Below, in pieces: positions 48,399 through 58,599 of a stretch of 64,000 nucleotides of DNA. The position numbers were made by a program, and so were the translations under genes. Under the pieces are notes generated by a model. That model saw nothing but the letters and a program-made list of their open reading frames with translations, ran no database searches and was not told the origin of the DNA. This DNA is from Agrostemma githago (lineage: Eukaryota; Streptophyta; Magnoliopsida; Caryophyllales; Caryophyllaceae). The DNA is taken from NCBI GenBank assembly GCA_958450325.1, contig OY288243.1, positions 52,975,878-53,039,877 of the forward strand, in the 5' to 3' direction. Numbering within the stretch: position 1 is the first letter of the stretch; every line of letters starts with the position of its first letter.

Positions 48399-48705
48399 TG
48401 TAACACCCCAACCCAATCCTAGGGCCGGAAATGTTAACCGCGGTAGCTCGCCAGGCTTTGTACTGGTCCCACAGATCAACACGAGTCCTTTCCAGCGCAT
48501 TTTGTCCTCACTCATGTGCATCCTGGAAACCTTCCTAGGAGGTCATCCATCCTAAGATTGCTCCCAGTCAAGCATGCTTAACTGCAGAGTTCTTATCATG
48601 GGCAAACCAGAAAAGAAAGTGCACTTTGTTGATATGAGTAGTACTTCAAATCCCTTTAAGCAAAGCTCATAAATAAGACATCTTCAATCAATGTGGGGTG
48701 TTTCA
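48399..48705 (-). mobile_element. Cassandra TRIM solo LTR (307 bp) with 5S rRNA-like sequence
   Basis: Minus strand runs TGAAACACCCCACATTGATT to GGTTGGGGTGTTACA. It is flanked by perfect 5-bp duplications GTTAC (48394-48398 and 48706-48710). Inside, the minus strand at 48600-48531 follows plant 5S rRNA, including AGAACTCTGCAGTTAAGC and AGGATGGATGACCTCCTAGG. Downstream CCAGGATGCACATGAGTGAG and GGACTCGTGTTGATCTGTGG match the usual Cassandra LTR layout. No second LTR or interior is present, so it is a solo LTR. Confidence 0.92.
48531..48600 (-). ncRNA. 5S rRNA-derived internal pol III promoter region of Cassandra
   Basis: Corresponds to the middle of 5S rRNA with box A-like and box C-like segments. 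It differs from a functional 5S gene by several substitutions and lacks the normal 5' and 3' ends. It is not a genomic 5S gene. Confidence 0.85.
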
Positions 48706-48710
48706 GTTAC

Positions 48711-49826
48711 TCCGGCCAAAATTAAAACATATTATTTTGAAGGACACCTTTACGTCATCACTCTGGCCAAGTTCGCACTTACTATTTTCAAAAATCATTT
48801 TTCGCTCCATCACGTTAGCCAATACAACACTTGTCATTTTCAAAAGAACGAGGATATACCGTCACTATTGCTAAAATTCTAATCAACGGGATCAAGGCAC
48901 CTAATACGGTTACATTGGTTTCAAAACATTTTTTGCAGATACCATTAGCATCACCAAAATTTCAATTAATGAAATCAAGGAATCGAATACGGTTATACCT
49001 ACAAAATACTTTCACACGAATCGTCATTATTTTTAAAATCCCAATCAATGGGATGGAGTCAACAAACACGTTCACACTTTTTAAAATCTTCTTAAAACAA
49101 CAATCACCGCCTAAATTCCGTAACAAGAATTTGGCTACACTTTCAAAGCACTGCCACGGACACACCTGAAATGTCGAACTCCTAACTAATAGAAGTCTCG
49201 ATAACAACACGACCCCACGATTTTCACATATCTTCGAAGCCGGTTCTTCTACAACCGTATCTTAGCAAAATCATAATTCACACTTTTGCTATTGCTAATT
49301 TTCAACCCATGAACTCTTGGCGCCCGCATAGCAACACTTTCCGACACATCGCTAAACCATCGTAGTGTCAATTTCAAAACTCCCACTTTTCAAAAAAAGA
49401 ACTTGTTTCCAAACTCATCCATTTTCGAAAACATTGAAACTCTTTGATTCCGAGCCGGGATCGAGATCAACTCCTTACGTCGTACAATAGTGTCATTAAC
49501 TGCCTATGTTAGTTACTAAGATCGCTTTCGTTCAAGGTCTTAAATTTTGGGTCATCTCATCTCGAGAGTCCTCTCTAAATCTTCCCCCGATTTATGTAAA
49601 ATCATCTCGCTCTAGAGATTCGAGTCTATTAGGCGTCTCCCCGAACATACCAAATGTCTAAAGCACCTAAGTCCTAATCTCGTGGACCCGCAAACACGTG
49701 CGAATCAAAGGTCTTATTTCTGTGTCACTCACCTACGAGCATTCCTCGACTCATTCTCGAGTCTCTTACATCGTCCGGTGGATCCATTTTGATCCACGGT
49801 CCGTTTCCGCAAAATCACTTTGCAAC
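48711..49826. other. Leader of C, second part
   Basis: Noncoding. Recurrent AATCAATGGGAT-like and AAAATCA words occur (about 48880-49090). No gene with family features seen. Confidence 0.4.
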
Positions 49827-50385
49827 ATGTCCACGGATTCAAACGCCATGAAAAGCATCTGCAACGATGTCAATACCCTAACCGAGTTTGTTCGCAATGT
49901 CCATGCCTCGGTAACCTATCTGAGTTCTTCCATCCGCAGTATTAGCAATCGCCTCAATTTCGTAGAAAGTAAAGACAAGGAAAGCGAAGCAAATAGCAAT
50001 CAGTTGATTACCACATTCGGGAGCTTACTCCAAATGGGTCATCTGAATCTTTCTCACGGTCAAATCCTCCTAAGACTAACACAGGAAAAACCTCAAGGCC
50101 TTGTAAAGCCATATCTAATAAGGTAAAGACGTCACGAAGGAAGTTTATTCCAATTGACTTGTCTTACACTGAGACTCTCAAATACTTGGTCGATCAATGA
50201 CTCCTCTCACCCATGGGTCCAACTCCAGACCCATCGATTGACAAACAAACCGAAAAATGGAGTCCTAATGCCTATTGCCTATTTCATCGAGTTAACGAAC
50301 ATGATACCAAAGAATGCTTCGCACTAAAGACCGTGATCCAAAACATGATCGAGGAAGGAACATTCCCTCCCTCGAAATGACAAAA
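49827..50385 (+). pseudogene. gag of C, + strand copy, broken
   Basis: ATG at 49827 opens MSTDSNAMKSICNDVNTL, with a helical N-terminus. The first frame stops at 50124. In another frame, about 50130-50385, the sequence reads FIPIDLSYTETLKYLVDQ and then CLFHRVNEHDTKECFALKTV, the Gag zinc-binding pattern C-x2-H...HDT-x2-C seen in Tat/Athila-type plant gypsy elements. Stops and a frameshift make it nonfunctional. The expected protease and RT do not follow. Confidence 0.6.
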
Positions 50386-51357
50386 TAATAGCTGATTTCA
50401 CCTTTAGGAACACCGAGGGAGAGATAGTGACATCAGTGGTTGCCACGAGTTATTTCAAACCCTTCGACAGTCCTTCTACAGAAAAAAGTCCAGAACAACC
50501 ATCAAGGGTTACATCCCCAGAAGATTACATGAGGGTCTAAAACAGAGAAGACGGTCATGGTCCCAAGCCTAGGTCAACGTCATAGTAGGGTCAAGTCATA
50601 GCATAGTTATTTCCCTCCTAGCGTCATTTTTATATTGAGTTTGAGGTACAGGGGACATGTCCCAACCTCCCTAGTCCCATCTAAACATTACTCCTTTCGG
50701 AGTCTATCAATAAATGCAAGTCTCTCTTTTCTATTACGAGCCTCGACAATGCTTAATTTGAACAAATAATACAAATATACTCGCTTATGACTCGTCACAT
50801 GCCATGCAATTACCGACTCCTTGAAACAACGGGGAATTACAAAAACCGAGATCCCGGGTTCTCTTTTACCTATTATATGTCCGGTATGGAAAGCCACATA
50901 GACATCCCTTAGAACGAGTATTACTGAATCCCATGAGGAATCTAGATAGTTTCTTAGCTTGTGATCAAAGACGGAAGGCAAACCCATTTCCCGTAATAAA
51001 AATCCCTCAAATAAAGACCGACCAATCCTACCATAGTTGCTAGTCTGACAAAAAAAAATTCTGAAATGGGGAAAATGAGCCAAAAAAAAGAATTAAACCA
51101 ACGCCACACCAAACCGGCCCGATACAATAATGCAAAACGATTAAGACCAAATTCAATGGTCGAAATCAAATCTCATTCATCCAATTCAATTTCAAATCCA
51201 AGTTCGAATAAAGAATAAATGAACAGACCGGTGAGCTAGCAACAAATCTTAGCCTTCCTACATTACAACCCAGAAGACCTTCTCGAGACACTTGTCAGGA
51301 GACAGTCTAGAATTTTGAGGATTCAAGCTCAATAGGATAATCCCAACCATTAGGGCC
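50386..51357. other. Unassigned tail of the + strand C copy
   Basis: No pol motif recognised. Two minus-strand ORFs (50688-51083, 50954-51169) lack family features and are likely chance. Confidence 0.4.
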
Positions 51358-53418
51358 TGTGGAAGCTCGCCCACACCGGTCGCCCACGTCACCGAGGGCC
51401 GATCCGATCACGCATACGGGGCAATGTGTGGGACCTCGATTTGGTTGACGATTTGAATGAGAGGGCATTCGTGATTCAGTTGGAATCGATCGAGCCGTGG
51501 TTGTAAATGTTTAAAGGATGATATGTTTGGTAGGACGACCTTTTAAGTGAACCGAAATCGTTGCCGATTTATGGAGTCACCATCGAGTAAAATTGGGAAC
51601 TCGGAAACCGTTCAAGTCAACATTAATCCTTAGCCGGCTCAAAATTGAGTGATCTGACATGGGGACCTAAAGATAGAGACGTAAACCCTTAAGCATTCCA
51701 TGTCTATAATGACTCTCATTACTAACGGTTTCGGCCATTCGGAAATCATAGATTCTGAGTAAGGAGTGAGGGTACGTATTGGGAAGCCAACGTACAATAA
51801 ACGTCAACACCAAATCCCGCCCGCACGTAGCGGCCTCTACTAATCAATCGGTGGGATGATAAATTAGTTCCTTAATTGTGGCGGAAGTACGATAACATCC
51901 GTTGTTTTAACCCTATGTCTTTGCTATGTCGGTAGTTTTAAGAACAAGTAAGCTTTTGTCGTTGACGTAATTACTTTTACATTCTTTGCATGCAATTTCA
52001 CGTGACAAGCATGCCATGAAAAGATGTACGTAGGAGAGTAGAGAGTACTAGATATTATACGTATTAGCGAATCAGTTTTGACGTGATAATATGGATATTA
52101 GTCATTCTCATGGCATACCTTACCTGGTATTCTGCTTAAGATGCGTTGGTTCGGTATTCATAAGGATGCTTCAAACCACGTGTGGGGAGTTAGCATCAAG
52201 ATTAATATGGAACCCGACCACCACTTGTTCAGTTTTAGCTCGTTTACGTTTTGAATTCCGTGTTAGGTGATTTATCATGTGATTATGGTCATAAAAGCGG
52301 TAAATCATACGAAAATGGTAAATGCGAAATGTAAGTAAATCACATTGTGAGAAGTTGCACCCTTAGAGTGCACACTAAACGAGACACGATGCATAGATGG
52401 TTAAGAACGGATCTCATGACCACTCGGGTTTATTTTAGGGTGTTTTAGTGCTTATGGTTGAAGTTGTTGATGTTACGTATGTTTACGACGCGTCATGGAC
52501 CTTGTATTCATGTGAGTCGGACTCGACGTTATCGAAGTGCATAATTAAAAGTGCGGAATGTAAAGTTTTGTTTAGATGACAACCTAGTGACGATATGACT
52601 TCTTAAGGTGGATCCTCCTAGCTTTCCTGGGGCAAATCTGGTAGAGCTTCGCTACTGTGGCTTGATTTGGCTAGTAAAACACATGTGCCCTTTTTCATTC
52701 GAATCGATCCGAGGACTCGAGGAACTGCGAAGAGTAGTGTTGATTCGCGTATCGGAAAGAAAACGATCAACTGGATCGTATTTAGTGTCGGAGTGCGACG
52801 CTAAGGAAGAGCAAGGAGCTCGTAAACAGTGGGAGAAACAGAATTGGAATACTGAATTGTGTGTTGAAATGAGCGAAGAAGGGGGGTATTTATAGTTTTT
52901 TTCGTATCTCAACTAAAGATCTCTGGCGCCTGTTGGCATGCGACCCATAATGACTCGCCTAACTGGATGCGGTACGATCTTAAGGCGCATGGACTGAGGC
53001 GACTGGGATTTTGAAGATCCGATTTAAAAACATTCCAAAGCGGAGATTGTACTTAATCTTATGCTTGCTTGGGTATTAAGGTTTCCCTCTTAACCTAGCA
53101 CGTCTTGCGGCGAAGGGCCTCGGGCGCGTGTCTCGAGGCTCGCTCATCCTGACGCGCTAAATAGGGTTTGACTTTGCGCGTTTCGGAACTGATTTGGGGC
53201 CCCGGTGTCGAAATTTACTCTAATTAGTCTCATCGCGACTGTAATGACAGGACTAAGACCGTCTTGATGTTGAATTAATTTCTTCGAGTAGTTATTTGAT
53301 CCGTTCTATAGAAAAACCATCTAAAACATCGTAAAATCTTGTCGTGTTGCAGTCCGATCGTCATCGGGTGTTCGTTGGGCACTCCTGCAGCCACCAGGTC
53401 AGAGTCTGGGTGTCTACA
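51358..53418 (-). repeat. C-family LTR, minus orientation (2061 bp)
   Basis: Left TGTGGAAGCTCGCCCACACC, right GGGTGTCTACA; in element orientation TGTAGACACCC to CTTCCACA. A polypurine tract follows on the right (minus strand AAGTGGGGGGTTTT), so it is a 3' LTR. It is collinear with 55025-57132. Internal ORF 52608-52895 is not conserved as an ORF in the second LTR. Confidence 0.85.
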
Positions 53419-53925
53419 AAACCCCCCACTTTGACTGAGGCATGGACAAGGCAAAAGTCAAAGTATAGCTGCCTAGGTCAATCGAGGATTACGACCTGGT
53501 GGCTGTCCGTTCGGGTCGTTTTAAATCCGTTGGACTACGTACTAAGGCTCGTCAGCCAAGGCTTTGAAATCATACCTGACCTCCTTGCCTTTGGTGGTCT
53601 GTTGAAGCTCTGGTCTGGTGCCTGCTTGTCTTGCTTTGGGTTGTTTATTTACTTAGTGTTTTGGCCTTTGACATGGACATTTTGCTTAAGTTTTTTTATG
53701 GGTTATTTTGTTTTGATTTAATCCCTTGCGGGTGGTTGCATTAAGTTAGATTTATCCCTCTAAGGTGGTTGCGTTGGTTTTGGGTTTAAATTCTTTGGAA
53801 CGGAATCCAGTCTATTCCTGGTCTTTCTTTGAGATAGTTTCTGAGTATCTTTGGCCTATTCTTTGGAACTGATCTTTGTTCCTGGTGTTTTGCTTCCTTT
53901 GGATTATAACAATCCATAGTTCAAA
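53419..53925 (-). other. Polypurine tract and 3' interior of C, short remnant
   Basis: Matches 57133-57640 (TTTGACTGAGGC, GGACAAGGC, CGAGGATTACGACCTGGTGG). It breaks off at about 53925 into A-related sequence. Noncoding. Confidence 0.7.
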
Positions 53926-54275
53926 TTATTAATCAGCGAAGCAGGATCCGTAACTATTCCAGAGTCCACCCGAAGGGAAACACATATATCTGTCATGTTA
54001 AAAACATAACAGCCACAATCAGTGAGGAGCAACGACGACGTTCTCCCAGCCATATTACAAGATTTTAAAACTGTAATTACTATTATAGAAAAATAGTAAA
54101 ATCGAAAAACATGGAAACGTCATAATAAAAATAAGCTTTCGGAGAAGACTTAATTTATTGGAACAATAAAAGCATAACAAGTTATCAGAAGAAAACTGCA
54201 AATATTTGCCAACCTGCAAACCAAGATGTATCGATAATAATAAAAATATTCAAAATGGTGTTATGGATAAATTAG
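53926..54275 (-). repeat. Diverged fragment of an A-family LTR
   Basis: Matches about 22425-22755 (AGCAGGATCC, ACATAACAGCCACAATCAGTG, GACGTTCTCCCAGCC, TTTGCCAACCTGCAAA) with more differences than the copies in the array. An older, separate insertion. Confidence 0.8.
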
Positions 54276-54770
<495 letters not shown>

Positions 54771-54871
54771 TTGTATCTCGGCTGCCCACCAATTTTTTGT
54801 AAACTGCGTTTTGATTCATCAATAAAATTCATCAAAATAATAATAATGATAATAATAATAATCAATGCACG
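54771..54871 (+). other. Possible LINE or mRNA 3' tail
   Basis: TTTTTTGTAAACTGCGTTTT, GATTCATCAATAAAATTCATC, then AAAATAATAATAATG. This is a polyadenylation-like AATAAAA followed by an A-rich TAA tail, as at plant LINE ends. No coding part attached. Confidence 0.3.
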
Positions 54872-54985
54872 TAGTGAGAGAAACCGGGAGGGGGCCGCAT
54901 GGGTGGCCGCCGCGATTGAAAACTTGGTCGGTCCCGCGCGAGCGCGCTCATGGCCCTGGGCGGTGCGGACGGACATTCACACTTA
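54872..54985 (+). repeat. C-family LTR end fragment, + orientation
   Basis: GGGAGGGGGCCGCATGGGTG to GGCGGTGCGGACGGACATTCACA is the reverse complement counterpart of 55025-55100. It places two C LTR ends head to head, separated by about 40 bases. Confidence 0.65.
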
Positions 54986-55024
54986 CCATTTTTATTTAAT
55001 CAAGACTTAGTTACAGTGTGTTAC

Positions 55025-57132
55025 TATGGACTCCCGTGCGGACCGTGTTGAACCTCCTGGTTGTCGCGGCGGCCACTCACGCGGCCCCCTCCCAGTCGGG
55101 GGCCAGTCCTATCTCCCATTTGGGGCGATGTGTCGGACCTCGATTTAGATGACGATTCGGATAGTACTAAACGGATGCGGACACCCGTGTTTCCATTAGA
55201 ATCGATCTAGACATGGTTGTAAATATTTAAAGGCTGATATGTTTGGTAAGACGACCTTTATAGCGAACCGAATTCGTTGCCGATTTGTGGAGTCGGCACC
55301 GAGTCAATTATGGGGACTCAGAAACCATTCAAGTCAACTTTGATCCTTAGCCGGCTCAAAGTTGAGTGTCACGGGACCTAAAGATAAAGACTTGTACCCT
55401 TAAGCACTCCATGCCTGGAATGACTCTCATTGCCAATGGTTTCGGACATCCGGAAATCATCGATTCTGAGTAAGGGGTGAGGGTACGTATTGGGAAGCCA
55501 ACGTCCGCTAGATATCAACACCCAATCCCGCCCGCACATAGCAACCTCTACTAATCAATCGGTGGGCTGATAACTTTATTCCTTAATTGTGGCGGAAGTG
55601 CGATAACATCCGTTGTTTTAACCCTATGCCTTTGTTATGTCGGTCATTAAAGGACAAATAAGCTTTTGTCGTCGAAGAAGTTGTGTTTACATTCTTTGTA
55701 TGCGCGATTTCACGTGACAAGCAGACCATGAAAAGATGCACATAAGAGAGTAGAGATTACTAAGTATTATACGTATTGGCAAATTAGATTTAACGTGATA
55801 ATACGGATATTAGTCATTCTTGTGGTATACCTTACCTGGTATTCTGCTTAAGATGCATCGGTTCGGTATTAATAGGGATGCGTCGAACCGTGTATGGTGA
55901 GCAGCGGGATTAATGCGGAACCCGACCACCACTTTGTTCAGTTTTTGTTTATTTATGTTTTGAATTTCGTGTTAGGTGAGTTAGCATGCAATTGTAAAGT
56001 CATAAAAGCGGTAAATCATACGAAAGCTATAAATGTGAAACGTAAGTAAATCACGTAGTGAGGAGTTGCACCCTCGGAGTGTACACTAAACGAAACACGA
56101 TGCGTAGATGGTTAAGAACGGATCTTGGAATTACTCGGGCTTAGTTAAGCTGTTTTTGTGCTTATGGTTGAAGTTGAGGACGTTATGTGTTTTGGGACGT
56201 GTCATGGACCTAGTGTCCATATTTGATATTATCCAAGTGCATAATAAAAGTACTGAAATGTAAAGTTTTGTTTAGACGATAACCTAGTGACTGTTTGACT
56301 TCAAGGCAGATTCTCCTAGCTTGTTCTGCGGTGAATTCGGCAGAGCTTCGCTACCACAGCTGATTCTGCGGTGAATCCGGCAGAGCTTCGCTGTTATATC
56401 CGTAGTTGGCTAGTCGAGCGCGGGTGCTCCTCGGTTTGAGTGGAGTGCTCGAGATGAGGAGTAGCGTCGATTCGCTTTATCGGAACAATGATCGAGTGAA
56501 TCGTACGTAGTGTCGGAGTGCGACATAAGTTAGAGACGAAGAGAGGGAGAGCAAATTGTGAGAGAACTAGTTCACGAATTCGTTGAGATGTGTCGAAATG
56601 AATGAAGTAGGGGGTATTTATAGTTGCTCGCGCAGTTCAAATCGACCTTCAGGAGCCTGAGTTCTGACACACCAGAACTCAGTCGCCTGGGGTCTTGTGC
56701 ATGAAGACTGAGACGCCTGGATTTTTAAAGATCTGATTTTGAAACTTTCCAAAACGGAGAAGATGCGTATCTTGTTATTGCTTGGGCATTAAGAGTTCCC
56801 GCTTAACCCTAGCGCGTCGAGCGCCAGGTGGGCTTCAGGAGCGTGTCTCGAGGTTCGCTTGACCCGACACGTTGACTCGGGTTTGACTTTGCATATTTCG
56901 GGACCGATTCGGGGTCCCTGTGTCGGAATTGACTCTAATTACTGTCGACGCGACCGTAATGACACGAATAAGGCTACCTTGATGTCGAATTAATTTTTCC
57001 GAGTAATTATTTGATCCATTCTATAGAAAAACTATCTAAAACATCGTAATTTCGTGTCAAATTGCATCCGATCGTCATCGGGTGTTTGTCGGGCGCCTCT
57101 GCAGCCATCAGGTCAAAATCTGGGTGTCTACA
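55025..57132 (-). repeat. C-family LTR, minus orientation (about 2108 bp)
   Basis: Collinear with 51358-53418. The left end is TATGGACTCCCGTGCGG (first bases diverged), the right GGGTGTCTACA at 57132. Polypurine-type sequence follows (GAAGCCCCATTTTGACTG). It is the 3' LTR of a minus-orientation element whose interior runs to the right. Confidence 0.8.
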
Positions 57133-57599
57133 GAAGCCCCATTTTGACTGAGGCTTGGACAAGGCGAAAGTCAAAGTATAGCCGCCTAGGTCAATCGAGG
57201 ATTACGACCTGGTGGCTGTCCGGTCGGGTCGTTTTGAGTTTGTTGGACTATGTATTTGAGGCTCGTCAGGCAAGGCTTAGAAATCATACATGACCTCCTT
57301 GCCTGTGGTTGCCAGTTGAAGCTCGGATCTTGGATTGCTCATTTTGCTTTGTGTTGCTTAATGTTTGATTTTGATTAGTATTTCGGTCTTTGACGTGGAC
57401 CCTTTGCTTAAGTATTTTATTGGTGATTTAGTCGTGGTTTTAATACCCCTGGGGGATGGTTGGGTTGATTTCGGTTTTGCTTTTTGCTTTAGATGTTCCT
57501 TCGGTTGGCATGAATTGAATGCTTAGGGACTCGTTTCGGGTTGATTGGGTTGAATTGAATTGAATTGAATCATCCTTGAATTGAGTTGCGCTTAAATTG

Positions 57600-58330
57600 A
57601 ATTGATTAACTTGAACTTGAACTTGAATTGGCTTGAACTTGAACTTGAATAGCCTTCAGAATGCTTTGGGGTTCGTTAGGCTCACGGGTTTAAAAATTTG
57701 CGAATGCTTAAGGATTCACTCGCGTTTGTACTTGAACTTGAACTTGAATTGCCTTCAGAATGCTTTGGGTTTCGTTAGGCTCACGGGTTTAAAATTTGTG
57801 AATGCTTAAGGATTCACTCGCGTTTGTACTTGAACTTGAACTTGAATTGCCTTCAGAATGCTTTGGGGTTCGTTAGGTTCATGGGTTTAAAATTTGCGAA
57901 TGCTTAAGGATTCACTCACGTTTGTACTTGAACTTGAACTTGAATTGCCTTCAGAATGTTCTGGGGTTCGTTAGGCTCACGGGTTTAAAAATTTTCGAAT
58001 GTGTAGGGATCCGTTCGAATTTGAGTTGAATTGAACTTGAGTTGCCTTCAGAATGCGTTGTGACTCGTTAGGCTCACGGGTTAAAATTTTTTGAATGTGT
58101 AGGGATCCATTCGAATTTGAATTGAATTGAACTTGAATTGCCTTCAGAATGCTTTGTGACTCGTTAGGCTAATGGGTTAAAATTTTTCGAATGTGTAGGG
58201 ATCCATTCGAATTTGAATTGAACTTGAATTGCCTTCGGAATACCATTTGACTCGTTAGGCCCGCGGGTTAAAAATTTTCAAATGTGTAAGGATCCATTCG
58301 AATTTGAATTCAATTGAGCTTGAATTGATT
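57600..58330. repeat. Minisatellite, about 98-bp unit, seven copies
   Basis: GCCTTCAGAATGCTTTGGG-type anchors fall at about 57653, 57752, 57850, 57948, 58045, 58141 and 58232, giving spacings of 99, 98, 98, 97, 96 and 91. Each unit has CTTGAACTTGAATTG, CGTTAGGCTCACGGGTT and AAAATTTGCGAATG words. Units become more diverged to the right. This corresponds in position to the tandem repeats of the Tat element (between pol and LTR). Confidence 0.95.
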
Positions 58331-58405
58331 GAATTGAATTGAATTGAATTGAATTGATTGAATTGAATTGAATTGATTGAATTGAATTAAATTGAATTGA
58401 ATCAT
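58331..58405. repeat. GAATT pentanucleotide microsatellite
   Basis: Repeats of TTGAA/GAATT, also at 57547-57600. They may have seeded the larger minisatellite, whose units start with the same words. Confidence 0.9.
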
Positions 58406-58599
58406 TTGGCTTGGGCTGTCATGTGCTTTGGTATGAGCGGTCTCGTTAGCTAGAGGTTTTCGTGTTCGTTTACTGTATTATTTTTTCGTTCGGGGCCAAT
58501 TTCAATTGGATGTGGTTTGGAGGCCTGCTTTATCTGTTGGAGGTAGGAAACTGTCCCATTTTTGCTTATCTTGTTTAGTATAGGAGGGTGCGCCTTAAG

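Larger units (their letters stand above)
47665..51357 (+). mobile_element. C-family LTR retrotransposon, + strand copy, 5' part
   Basis: 47665-47885 is the end of an LTR (matching the reverse complement of 51358-51580 and 55025-55210) and ends GAGCGTCCACA. Next is GTTTGGCGACTTTGTTGG, a typical position and sequence for a plant gypsy primer-binding site. A leader of about 1.9 kb follows, interrupted by a Cassandra LTR, then a gag pseudogene (49827-50385). No pol domain was found in 50386-51357, so the rest is deleted or too decayed. Confidence 0.65.
57133..58599 (-). other. 3' interior of C between polypurine tract and PMD gene
   Basis: 57133-57540 matches the remnant at 53419-53925. The rest is tandem repeats. 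No ORF with family features. Confidence 0.6.

Noticed and set aside
48411..48620. A genuine 5S rRNA gene
   Set aside because: The 5S likeness covers only the middle part with substitutions, and it sits inside a 307-bp LTR with GTTAC duplications, which identifies Cassandra.
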